Shown here piece by piece: positions 9,342-17,146 of a stretch of DNA of 64,000 nt. The number at the start of each line of letters is the position of its first letter. The first letter of the stretch is position 1. Where the stretch lies: positions 1 to 64,000 of the forward strand of contig NZ_KK211043.1 of the NCBI RefSeq assembly GCF_000619945.1, given 5' to 3'. Under the pieces are notes generated by a model. It searched no databases. It was not told where the DNA came from and saw nothing but the letters and a program-made list of their open reading frames with translations. The DNA is from Clostridium lundense DSM 17049 (GTDB lineage Bacteria > Bacillota > Clostridia > Clostridiales > Clostridiaceae). A program made the position numbers and the translations under genes.

Positions 9342-9359
9342 TAGTTAACAGTTTAACAG
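9342..9359. promoter_or_regulatory. Candidate Rex operator upstream of adh
   Basis: TAGTTAA-CAGT-TTAACAG matches 12 of the 14 defined bases of TTGTTAA-N4-TTAACAA with correct spacing. It lies about 50 bases upstream of the -24 element. Confidence 0.55.
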
Positions 9360-9410
9360 AAAATAAATTCAGAACATTTTTAAATCATTGATAATTAAGG
9401 GATTTGTCAA

Positions 9411-9426
9411 TGGCATGAATATTGCT
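9411..9426 (+). promoter_or_regulatory. Sigma-54 (-24/-12) promoter of adh
   Basis: TGGCATGAATATTGCT matches TGGCACG-N4-TTGCW with the GG and GC doublets exactly 12 bases apart. It is 59 bases upstream of the dehydrogenase start and directly downstream of a sigma-54 activator gene. Confidence 0.88.
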
Positions 9427-9436
9427 TTAAATATAA

Positions 9437-9454
9437 ATGTTAAAAAAATATCAA
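9437..9454. promoter_or_regulatory. Second, weaker Rex-like site before adh
   Basis: ATGTTAA-AAAA-ATATCAA matches 11 of 14 consensus bases and lies between the -12 element and the start codon, where a repressor could act as a roadblock. Confidence 0.4.
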
Positions 9455-9484
9455 AGCATAGTATGAGAATGGGAGGAATGACAA

Positions 9485-10654
9485 ATGAATAGATTTACTA
9501 TTCCAAGAGATATTTATTATGGTAAGGGTTCTTTAGAAGTTTTAAAGAATATAAAGGGTAAAAAGGCTGTTATAGTAATAGGTGGAGGCTCTATGAAAAG
9601 ATTTGGGTTCTTAGATAGAGTGGAAGCTTATCTAAAGGAAGCTGGAATAGAAACAAAATTAATTGAAGGAGTAGAACCAGATCCATCAGTAGAAACTGTA
9701 ATGAATGGTGCACAAGTTATGAGAGAATTTGAGCCTGATTGGATTGTTTCAATAGGTGGAGGCTCTCCTATAGATGCAGCTAAAGCTATGTGGTTATTCT
9801 ACGAACATCCAGAGTTTACTTTTAAGGAGGCTGCTGAAAAGGTATTAGCTTTACCTGAATTAAGAAATAAAGCAAAATTCATTGCTATACCATCTACTAG
9901 TGGTACAGCAACAGAAGTTACAGCTTTTGCTGTTATAACTAACTATAAAGAAGAAATAAAGTATCCTTTAGCCGACTTTAATTTAACACCAGATATTGCC
10001 ATAGTAGATCCTGAATTAGCAGAAACTATGCCACAAAAGCTTACTGCTCATACTGGAATGGATGCGTTAACACATGCAATAGAAGCTTATGTAGCAGGAT
10101 TAAGAACAAACTTTACAGACCCATTAGCTATGCAAGCTATTGCTATGGTAAAAGACTATCTTATAAAATCTTATGAAGGTGATAAAGAAGCTAGAGAAAG
10201 AATGCATGAAGCTCAATGTCTTGCAGGAATGGCATTCTCAAATGCATTACTTGGGATAACTCATAGTATGGCTCATAAAATAGGAGCTGTATTCCATATT
10301 CCTCATGGTTGTGCTAATGCTATTTTCTTACCTTATGTTATAGATTTCAATAAACAGGCATGCAAAGATAGATATGCAACTATTGCTAGATACTTAGGCT
10401 TAAGTGGAAGTACTGAGGACGAATTAGTAGATTCTTTAACTGATATGATTAAAGAATTAAATAAGGAATTAAACATACCATTAACATTAAAGGATTATGG
10501 CATAGATGAAAATGAATTTAAAGATAAGGTTAACTTTATGGCTCATAATGCAGTATTAGATGCATGTACTTCTTCAAATCCAAGAAAGATTAACGAAGAA
10601 CAAATGGTTAAGATGTATACTTATGCATATTACGGCAAAAAAATAGATTTCTAA
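9485..10654 (+). CDS. Iron-containing alcohol dehydrogenase
   Basis: A 389-residue group III alcohol dehydrogenase that probably reduces acetaldehyde or butyraldehyde with NAD(P)H. The nucleotide-binding loop is IGGGSPIDAAKAM. The metal ligands sit in HTGMDALTHAIEAYV and HSMAHKIGAVFHIPHGCAN, both intact. The length matches clostridial butanol/ethanol dehydrogenases and the dehydrogenase half of AdhE. GGGAGG precedes the ATG. The sigma-54 promoter and two Rex-like sites upstream suggest induction when alcohol formation is needed to dispose of NADH. Substrate and cofactor preference cannot be read from sequence. Confidence 0.93.
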   Translation: MNRFTIPRDIYYGKGSLEVLKNIKGKKAVIVIGGGSMKRFGFLDRVEAYLKEAGIETKLIEGVEPDPSVETVMNGAQVMREFEPDWIVSIGGGSPIDAAKAMWLFYEHPEFTFKEAAEKVLALPELRNKAKFIAIPSTSGTATEVTAFAVITNYKEEIKYPLADFNLTPDIAIVDPELAETMPQKLTAHTGMDALTHAIEAYVAGLRTNFTDPLAMQAIAMVKDYLIKSYEGDKEARERMHEAQCLAGMAFSNALLGITHSMAHKIGAVFHIPHGCANAIFLPYVIDFNKQACKDRYATIARYLGLSGSTEDELVDSLTDMIKELNKELNIPLTLKDYGIDENEFKDKVNFMAHNAVLDACTSSNPRKINEEQMVKMYTYAYYGKKIDF

Positions 10655-10686
10655 AATATTAAAAGTAATTAAATAGTTTAACTTAT

Positions 10687-10724
10687 AGAAAACTCTCTTA
10701 ATGTAGCACTTAAGAGAGTTTTCT
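10687..10724. terminator. Stem-loop after adh
   Basis: A perfect 14-bp stem, AGAAAACTCTCTTA (10687-10700) with TAAGAGAGTTTTCT (10711-10724), whose own arms supply A- and T-runs. It is likely a terminator. Confidence 0.75.
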
Positions 10725-10848
10725 GCAAGGTTTATAATATTTTTAATATTTAATTTAAATAAGGTTGATAATTTGCATATAATTTATATATAATTAGTAT
10801 TGTATATCTTAAGCAGAAATATTTATAAGAAGATACGGAGGAATAAGA

Positions 10849-11739
10849 ATGTATAAAATTTTAGAAAAAAGAATATTAGCTCCGAATATTTATTTAATGG
10901 ATGTAGAAGTTCCTAGGGTAGCTAAATCAGCTCAGCCAGGACAATTTGTTATAGTAAGAGTTGATGACAAGAGTGAAAGAATTCCACTTACTATTTGTGA
11001 TTATAACAAAGAAAAGGGAACAGTAACTATAGTATTTCAGGTAGTAGGATCTTCCACTATGAAAATGGCAAAGTTAGAAGTAGGAGAGTATTTTCAAGAT
11101 TTTGCAGGACCATTAGGTCAGCCTTCAGAACTTGTACATGAAAGTGTAGAAGAATTAAAGAAGAAAAATATTGTATTTATAGCAGGAGGAGTAGGTACAG
11201 CACCAGTATATCCTCAAGTTAAATGGTTAAATTCTTTAGGAGTAAAGGTTGATGTAATAGTTGGAAGCAAGTCAAAAGAATTTCTAATTTTAGAAGAAGA
11301 AATGAAAAAAGAAGCAGGGAATTTATATATAACAACAGATGATGGTTCTTATGGAAATAAAGGATTAGTAACAGACATATTAAAGAACCTAGTAGAAAAT
11401 GAAAATAAAAAATATGATCTAGTGGTAGCTATAGGCCCTATGATTATGATGAAGTTTGTAACAAAACTTACAAAGGAATATGGAATAAAAACAGTAGTAA
11501 GTTTAAATACTTTAATGGTAGATGGTACAGGAATGTGTGGTGCTTGCAGAGTAACTGTAGGAGGACATACTAAGTTTACATGTGTAGATGGACCAGAATT
11601 TGATGGTCATCTTGTAGATTTTGAAGAAGCTATAAGAAGACAAACAATGTACAAAACAGAAGAAGGAAAACAATTGTTAGAACAACAAGAAAGAGAAGAA
11701 GGACACGTGTGCCATGTGGGTCTTGGGGGTGAAGAATAA
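10849..11739 (+). CDS. nfnA: NADH-dependent ferredoxin:NADP+ oxidoreductase, subunit A
   Basis: This 296-residue protein resembles ferredoxin-NADP reductase/dihydroorotate-dehydrogenase electron-transfer subunits. It has an FAD-binding barrel (RIPLTICDYN), a nucleotide domain (FIAGGVGTAPVYPQV) and a C-terminal [2Fe-2S] site with cysteines in GTGMCGACRV and FTCVDGPEF. With NfnB it forms the flavin-bifurcating transhydrogenase that couples NADH and reduced ferredoxin to NADPH formation. Its TAA overlaps the nfnB start, implying translational coupling. Confidence 0.9.
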   Translation: MYKILEKRILAPNIYLMDVEVPRVAKSAQPGQFVIVRVDDKSERIPLTICDYNKEKGTVTIVFQVVGSSTMKMAKLEVGEYFQDFAGPLGQPSELVHESVEELKKKNIVFIAGGVGTAPVYPQVKWLNSLGVKVDVIVGSKSKEFLILEEEMKKEAGNLYITTDDGSYGNKGLVTDILKNLVENENKKYDLVVAIGPMIMMKFVTKLTKEYGIKTVVSLNTLMVDGTGMCGACRVTVGGHTKFTCVDGPEFDGHLVDFEEAIRRQTMYKTEEGKQLLEQQEREEGHVCHVGLGGEE

Positions 11740-13124
11740 TGGATAGAATGAAGAAGATACCTGTTAGAGAACAAAATGCAGATGAAAGAATAAAAAATTT
11801 TAATGAGGTATGCTTAGGATATTCAGAAGAGGAGGCAGTTAATGAGGCATCAAGATGCTTAAATTGTAAAAATCCGCTTTGTGTATCTGATTGTCCTGTT
11901 TCTATAAGTATACCTAGATTTATTCAATGCATTAAGGAAAAAGATTTTAAAAAGGCTGCAGAAATAATAAATGAAGCAAGCTCACTTCCAGCTATATGTG
12001 GAAGAGTATGTCCTCAAGAAACACAGTGTGAAGGAAAATGTGTGTTAGGTATTAAAGGAGAACCAGTAGCAATTGGAAAATTAGAGAGATTTATTGGTGA
12101 CTGGTCAAGAGAAAATAATATAGATCTATCAGTAAAGTCTGAAAGAAAAAATAAAAAAATAGCTGTAATAGGAAGTGGTCCAGCAGGACTTTCATGTGCT
12201 GGAGACTTAGCTAAAATAGGTTATGATGTAACTATATTTGAAGCCCTACATGAACCAGGTGGAGTTTTAGTATATGGTATACCAGAGTTTAGGTTGCCTA
12301 AGGATACTGTAGTTAAACATGAAATAGAGAACGTAAAAAAATTAGGAGTAAAGATTGAAACAGATGTAATTATAGGGAAAACTGTAACTATAGATGAACT
12401 TATGCAGGAAGAAGGATTCAGTGCTGTATTTATTGGTTCTGGAGCAGGATTACCAAAGTTTATGGGAATACCAGGAGAAAACTACAATGGAGTTTTTTCA
12501 GCTAATGAGTTTTTAACTAGAAATAATTTAATGAAGGCATTTAGAAATGATTATGATACTCCAATAAAATCTGGAAAGAAAGTAGCTGTTGTTGGTGGCG
12601 GAAATGTGGCTATGGACGCAGCTAGAACTGCAAGAAGATTAGGATCAGAAGTTCATGTAGTATATAGAAGATCAGAAGAAGAACTTCCAGCAAGAAGAGA
12701 AGAAATTCATCATGCTAAAGAGGAAGGAATAATATTTGATCTTTTAACTAATCCTATAGAAATAATAGGAGATGAAAATGGTTGGGTTAAAGCCATGAAA
12801 TGTATAAGAATGGAGCTAGGAGAACCAGACGCATCAGGGAGAAGAAGACCTGTAGAGGTAAAAGGATCAGAATTTATTATAGAAATAGATACAGTTATAA
12901 TGTCTTTAGGTACTTCGCCAAATCCTCTTATAGCATCGACTACTAAAGGATTAGATGTAAATAAGTGGGGATGTATTTGTGCTAGTGATGAGACAGGAAT
13001 AACCTCAAGAGAAGCTGTATTTGCAGGTGGTGATGCTGTAACAGGAGCAGCTACAGTTATTCTTGCCATGGAAGCTGGTAAAAAAGCAGCTAAGGCTATA
13101 GATGAATTATTAATGAATAAATAG
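11739..13124 (+). CDS. nfnB: NADH-dependent ferredoxin:NADP+ oxidoreductase, subunit B
   Basis: A 461-residue homologue of the glutamate-synthase small subunit, commonly annotated gltA. N-terminal cysteines for two [4Fe-4S] clusters lie in CLNCKNPLCVSDCPVSI and CGRVCPQETQCEGKC. An FAD fold starts at IGSGPAGLSCAGDLAKIG (near residue 145) and an NADP fold at VVGGGNVAMDAARTARR. No glutamate-synthase large subunit is nearby and nfnA overlaps by one base, which favours NfnB over a GltD role. The product would supply NADPH from fermentative electrons. Confidence 0.92.
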   Translation: MDRMKKIPVREQNADERIKNFNEVCLGYSEEEAVNEASRCLNCKNPLCVSDCPVSISIPRFIQCIKEKDFKKAAEIINEASSLPAICGRVCPQETQCEGKCVLGIKGEPVAIGKLERFIGDWSRENNIDLSVKSERKNKKIAVIGSGPAGLSCAGDLAKIGYDVTIFEALHEPGGVLVYGIPEFRLPKDTVVKHEIENVKKLGVKIETDVIIGKTVTIDELMQEEGFSAVFIGSGAGLPKFMGIPGENYNGVFSANEFLTRNNLMKAFRNDYDTPIKSGKKVAVVGGGNVAMDAARTARRLGSEVHVVYRRSEEELPARREEIHHAKEEGIIFDLLTNPIEIIGDENGWVKAMKCIRMELGEPDASGRRRPVEVKGSEFIIEIDTVIMSLGTSPNPLIASTTKGLDVNKWGCICASDETGITSREAVFAGGDAVTGAATVILAMEAGKKAAKAIDELLMNK

Positions 13125-13151
13125 GAACAATAATAAAAAGATTATAAAGCA

Positions 13152-13315
13152 AATTTTTTAGAGTATAGAGGGAAGAGCACAGAGTACAGATAAGGAGAAT
13201 TTTTTTCCATTGATATTATGAAAAAAATTTTAAATTAAAGTTTTTTGTAGTGTTAAGGGAAGAAAAGACTCAATATCTGTTAGCTGTTCTCTGTAATCTG
13301 TACTCTTAAAAAATT
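13152..13315. repeat. MITE-like intergenic element with terminal inverted repeats
   Basis: The ends read AATTTTTTAGAGTATAGAG and CTGTACTCTTAAAAAATT. The inner arms (13160-13209 and 13256-13308) form an imperfect 50-base inverted repeat around an AT-rich centre. A relative with the same arm words lies at 22,664-22,822. No gene is inside. Confidence 0.65.
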
Positions 13316-13346
13316 GGAAACAATTTTTTAAAAGGAGTGATATTAA

Positions 13347-14267
13347 ATGGATTTTGAATATGTTGAAGAATTAGTAGAAAATGATGTTAAAGCTGTTATA
13401 GTTAAAAATGTACAAAATTTTGAATTACCACATATATTTGAATGTGGTCAATGTTTTAGATGGAATAAACAAGAGAATGGAAATTATATTGGAGTTGCAT
13501 TTGGAAAAGTTATAGAGATAGAGAAAAAAGATAGTGATGTAATAATATATAATACAGATAAAAAAGAATTTAGCCAGATATGGGTAAATTATTTTCATTT
13601 ACATAGGGATTATTCAGAAATTAAAAGTATACTAAGTAGGGATAATTTATTAAAGAAATCTGTAGATTTTGGATATGGAATTAGATTATTGCAGCAAGAT
13701 CCTTTTGAACTTATAGTATCATTTATAATATCAGCTAATAATAGAATACCTATGATAAAAAGGGCTATAGAAAATATAAGCAAAAAATGGGGAGAGGCAA
13801 TATCATATAAGGGGAATATATATTATAGTTTTCCAACTATAGATAAGTTAAGTGAGGCAACTGAAGAAGAATTAGAGGAGTGTGGAACAGGATTTAGAGC
13901 TAAATACATAAAAGATACTGTAGAAAAAATACATAATAACATAAATCCTCAATCTGTTGAGTATAATGAACTATTTGATATAAATTGGATTAAGGTTCAA
14001 GATGATGATAAATGTCATACTTCTTTACAAAATTTTATGGGTATAGGACCTAAAGTAGCGGATTGTATTATGTTATTTTCTATGGGAAAATATTCAGCAT
14101 TTCCAGTAGATGTTTGGGTGAAAAGGGCTATGCAACATTTTTATTTGGCACCAGATGTATCCTTAAAAAAGATACGGGATTTCGCAAGAAATAAATTTGG
14201 TGAACTATCAGGTTTTGCCCAACAATATTTATTTTATTATGCTAGAGAAAATCATATTATAGTATAA
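13347..14267 (+). CDS. ogg: 8-oxoguanine DNA glycosylase (OGG1-type)
   Basis: A HhH-GPD base-excision enzyme of 306 residues. The hairpin-helix-hairpin reads LQNFMGIGPKVADCIMLF, including the catalytic lysine of the K-V-A-D-C motif, and the GPD-region aspartate is in FPVDVWVKRAM. The N-terminal domain carries FECGQCFRWN, as in eukaryote-like Ogg proteins of clostridia. It would excise 8-oxoguanine opposite cytosine and nick by beta-elimination. It stands alone between a MITE-like element and the hydrogenase gene. Confidence 0.9.
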   Translation: MDFEYVEELVENDVKAVIVKNVQNFELPHIFECGQCFRWNKQENGNYIGVAFGKVIEIEKKDSDVIIYNTDKKEFSQIWVNYFHLHRDYSEIKSILSRDNLLKKSVDFGYGIRLLQQDPFELIVSFIISANNRIPMIKRAIENISKKWGEAISYKGNIYYSFPTIDKLSEATEEELEECGTGFRAKYIKDTVEKIHNNINPQSVEYNELFDINWIKVQDDDKCHTSLQNFMGIGPKVADCIMLFSMGKYSAFPVDVWVKRAMQHFYLAPDVSLKKIRDFARNKFGELSGFAQQYLFYYARENHIIV

Positions 14268-14391
14268 AAATATGTACTAAGGAAGTGGAATCGAAAGCTA
14301 GTTTCATATAATGTAGATAAATGCATAAATTTCTCTTAAAAAGGAATTAAAATATGTATTAATTTTTTTTGAGTTTCTGTTATAATAGTAT

Positions 14392-14409
14392 ATGTTAAGA
14401 AATTAACGA
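14392..14409. promoter_or_regulatory. Candidate Rex operator upstream of the hydrogenase
   Basis: ATGTTAA-GAAA-TTAACGA matches 12 of 14 defined Rex positions with exact spacing. It lies 6 bases downstream of a TATAAT box (14381-14386), over the probable transcription start. Confidence 0.7.
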
Positions 14410-14490
14410 AGTTAGTCAACTGTACTAATACAAAAAGTAATGATTTTCAAAGTTGAATCACTTTTTTGAAAATTAGGAGGAATTAAAATA

Positions 14491-15978
14491 ATGATAACAT
14501 TTGAAACTCAATTAAAAAAGTTAAAGTATCTTGTATTAAAAGAAATAGCTAAAATGACTTTAGAAAATAGACTTAACAAAGAGGAATTAGAAAAAGTTCC
14601 TTTTGAAATAATACAGGGTGATAAAGCAGAATATAGATGCTGTGTTTACAAAGAAAGAGCTATAGTTTATGAAAGAGCTAAACTTGCTATGGGTTGCTTA
14701 CCAAATGGACAAATGGCTGATGAATTTGTAAATGTAGAAGATGATGATCAAATTATATATGTAATTGACGCAGCATGTGACAAGTGCCCAATAAATAGAT
14801 TTGTTGTTACAGAAGCTTGTAGAGGATGTATACAACATAAGTGTATGGAAGTATGTCCAGCAGGTGCCATAACAAGAGCAGCAGGCAGAGCTTATATAAA
14901 TCATGAAACATGTAAAGAATGTGGATTATGTAAAGAAGTGTGTCCATACAATGCTGTAGCAGAAGTTATGAGACCTTGTAAAAGGGTATGTCCAACTGGA
15001 GCTTTAGAAATGAATCCTAAAGACAGTAAGGCTAGAATAAATAAAGAAGAATGTGTAAACTGTGGTGCTTGTATGGGTGCATGTCCTTTCGGAGCTATAT
15101 CAGATAAGAGTTATATTGTAGATGTGACTCGTGCTTTAATGGGAAAGAAAAAGGTATATGCAGTAGTAGCACCTGCTATAACAGGACAATTTGGACCAAA
15201 TGTATCTGTAGGACAAATAAAAGCAGCATTTAAAGAAGTAGGATTCCAAGATATGATCGAAGCTGCTTGTGGTGCTGATGCAGTAGCAGTTCATGAAGGA
15301 AATGAATTTATTGAAAGAATGGAAAAGGGAGACAAGTACATGACAAACTCCTGCTGTTCAGGGTTCTTAAGTTATATAGAGAAGAAATTCCCAGATCAGA
15401 TTGAGAGAGCTTCAAGTACTGTATCACCAATGGTTGCAGTAGGAAGAATGATCAAGAAAATGGACAACGAGGCTGTAGTAGTATTTGTAGGCCCATGTAC
15501 TGCTAAGAAGAATGAAATAAAAAGACCTAGTGTAAAAGATGCAGTAGATTATGTTATGACCTTTGAAGAAATAGTAGCTCTTATGGGAGCATATGATGTA
15601 GAAACTGAAAAATGCGAAGCACTAGAGATAAATGATGCTTCAGTTTTAGGAAGAGGCTTTGCTCAAGGTGGTGGAGTAATAGCTGCAATTCAAAATTATA
15701 TGAAGAGCAAGGAAGTATCAATTGACTTTAAGCCAGTTAGAGTAAGTGGACCAGCTGAAATAAAGAGAGCAATGATTATGGCTAAGGTAGGAAGACTTTC
15801 AGGAAACTTTATAGAAGGTATGATGTGCGAAGGAGGCTGCATTGGTGGACCAGCTACTATGGTGCCTATTGTAAAATCAAGAGCACAATTAATGAAGTTT
15901 AGCAAAGAAGCTGCTACAAAAGATGTTGTGGATAATGAGAAATTAAAGAACTATGAAGGAATTAATTTAGAAAGATAA
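14491..15978 (+). CDS. Monomeric [FeFe] hydrogenase, group B-like
   Basis: A 495-residue protein with N-terminal ferredoxin-like clusters (cysteine sets in CDKCPINRF, CRGCIQHKCMEVCPAGAI, CKECGLCKEVCPYNA, CVNCGACMGACPFGA) and a C-terminal H-cluster domain. The H-cluster motifs are TNSCCSGF (near residue 285), GPCTAKKNE (near 333) and MMCEGGCIGGPA (near 443). Ligand cysteines are kept, but the surroundings differ from the classic TSCCPxW, MPCxxKxxE and MACxxGCxxGGGQ motifs. It is therefore probably not the main H2-producing HydA type. A Rex-like site upstream ties it to NADH status. Its electron partner and catalytic bias are unknown. Confidence 0.82.
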   Translation: MITFETQLKKLKYLVLKEIAKMTLENRLNKEELEKVPFEIIQGDKAEYRCCVYKERAIVYERAKLAMGCLPNGQMADEFVNVEDDDQIIYVIDAACDKCPINRFVVTEACRGCIQHKCMEVCPAGAITRAAGRAYINHETCKECGLCKEVCPYNAVAEVMRPCKRVCPTGALEMNPKDSKARINKEECVNCGACMGACPFGAISDKSYIVDVTRALMGKKKVYAVVAPAITGQFGPNVSVGQIKAAFKEVGFQDMIEAACGADAVAVHEGNEFIERMEKGDKYMTNSCCSGFLSYIEKKFPDQIERASSTVSPMVAVGRMIKKMDNEAVVVFVGPCTAKKNEIKRPSVKDAVDYVMTFEEIVALMGAYDVETEKCEALEINDASVLGRGFAQGGGVIAAIQNYMKSKEVSIDFKPVRVSGPAEIKRAMIMAKVGRLSGNFIEGMMCEGGCIGGPATMVPIVKSRAQLMKFSKEAATKDVVDNEKLKNYEGINLER

Positions 15979-16000
15979 GTAATATAAAAAATTAATAAAT

Positions 16001-16034
16001 AAAAGCCTTGCACAATGTAAGGCTTTTATTTATT
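16001..16034 (+). terminator. Rho-independent terminator of the hydrogenase gene
   Basis: AAAAGCCTT (16001-16009) pairs with AAGGCTTTT (16019-16027) and is followed by T-rich sequence. Confidence 0.85.
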
Positions 16035-16103
16035 TTATACTTATTATAAATTTATATATACGTTTTTAGAGATCGATTGTTGAAGAAAAATGTAAAAAAA
16101 TAC

Positions 16104-16132
16104 TTGAAAAGTTTTCAGAAATATTGTAATAT
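16104..16132 (+). promoter_or_regulatory. Promoter of glpF-glpK
   Basis: TTGAAA (16104-16109) and TAATAT (16127-16132) are separated by 17 bases. It precedes a structured leader of about 180 bases. Confidence 0.65.
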
Positions 16133-16154
16133 TAGAGTAATACAAATGAATAAA

Positions 16155-16260
16155 TTAAGGCAGAGATAAAAGAGCCGTTTTTAATATGAGTGAGATAGTA
16201 TCAAAATTAATTTTTGATATTAAATTCAGTCTTATTAAGTGGCTCTATTTTTGTGCCTTA
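16155..16260 (+). ncRNA. Structured leader RNA of the glycerol operon
   Basis: TTAAGGCAGAGATAAAAGAGCC (about 16155-16176) pairs over a long range with GGCTCTATTTTTGTGCCTTA (16241-16260), enclosing a second hairpin (TATCAAAA / TTTTGATA). B. subtilis glp operons use GlpP-dependent leader antitermination, so a similar role is a reasonable guess. No clear terminator U-run follows the outer stem. Confidence 0.5.
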
Positions 16261-16274
16261 AAAAAACGTTTACA
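16261..16274 (+). promoter_or_regulatory. cre-like site (CcpA) in the glpF leader
   Basis: AAAAAACGTTTACA matches 10 of 12 defined bases of TGWAANCGNTNWCA, consistent with carbon catabolite control of glycerol uptake. Confidence 0.45.
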
Positions 16275-16326
16275 ATGGTAGGACTAATTTAAATATTATA
16301 TTAACAGATAAAAAGGAGGAATGAAA

Positions 16327-17031
16327 ATGTCCAATTTTATGGCAGAATTTTTAGGAACAATGCTTTTGGTTTGGTTAGGTGATGGTGTAGTTGCATCAGT
16401 AGCACTTAATAAAAGCAAAGGTAAGGATGGTGGTTGGATAGTTGTAACACTTGCTTGGGGACTTGCAGTTGCTATTCCTGTATACATCTTTGGAGGGATT
16501 AGTGGAGCTCACTTGAATCCAGCAGTTACCATAGGAAATGCAGTAGTTGGTAATTTTGAATGGGCTCAAGTGCCTTCTTACATAGGAGCGCAAATGTTAG
16601 GGGGGATTGCAGGAGCTACATTAGTATGGTTAACTTATTTACCTCATTGGAAAGAAACAGAAGACAAAGCCACAAAGCTGGGTGTTTTCTGTACAGCACC
16701 AGCAATAAGAAATACTGGTGCAAACTTTCTAACAGAGTTCCTAGTAACTGGATTATTGGTTTTTGGATTAATGGGATTAGGACAAGCTAAAATGGTAGAT
16801 GGAATTAGTGGATTAGTAGTTGGATTATTTATAGTGGTAATAGGACTTTCTCTTGGAGGACCTACAGGATATGCTATTAACCCAGCTAGAGATTTAGGAC
16901 CACGTATAGCACACGCTATTTTACCTATAGCTGGTAAAGGGGATTCCGATTGGAAATATGCATGGATACCAGTAGTTGGACCAATACTTGGTGGAATAGT
17001 AGGAGCAGTAATTTTTAAGATGTTATTTTAA
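16327..17031 (+). CDS. glpF: Glycerol uptake facilitator
   Basis: An aquaporin-family channel of 234 residues with six hydrophobic helices. Both pore motifs are present: HLNPAVTIGN in the first half and AINPARDLGPR, whose NPARD form is typical of glycerol-permeable members, in the second. ATG 16327 is 7 bases from GGAGG (16315-16319); the in-frame ATG 16321 is only one base away and unlikely. glpK follows after about 115 bases, so imported glycerol is trapped as glycerol-3-phosphate. Confidence 0.95.
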   Translation: MSNFMAEFLGTMLLVWLGDGVVASVALNKSKGKDGGWIVVTLAWGLAVAIPVYIFGGISGAHLNPAVTIGNAVVGNFEWAQVPSYIGAQMLGGIAGATLVWLTYLPHWKETEDKATKLGVFCTAPAIRNTGANFLTEFLVTGLLVFGLMGLGQAKMVDGISGLVVGLFIVVIGLSLGGPTGYAINPARDLGPRIAHAILPIAGKGDSDWKYAWIPVVGPILGGIVGAVIFKMLF

Positions 17032-17146
17032 AAAACGTTTAAAGTTAAATCAATGTTAAATAACTACTCTTATAAATTATTACTATTTTTGTGAAAAAAT
17101 TAGATCGTTAATAACTCTAAAATAATTGTGTAGGAGGAAACATTTT

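Noticed and set aside
11739..13124. Glutamate synthase small subunit (gltD)
   Set aside because: No large subunit is adjacent, and the one-base overlap with an NfnA-type gene points to NfnAB.
17031..17044. Second cre site after glpF
   Set aside because: AAAAACGTTTAAAG lacks the conserved CA end and has too many mismatches to call.
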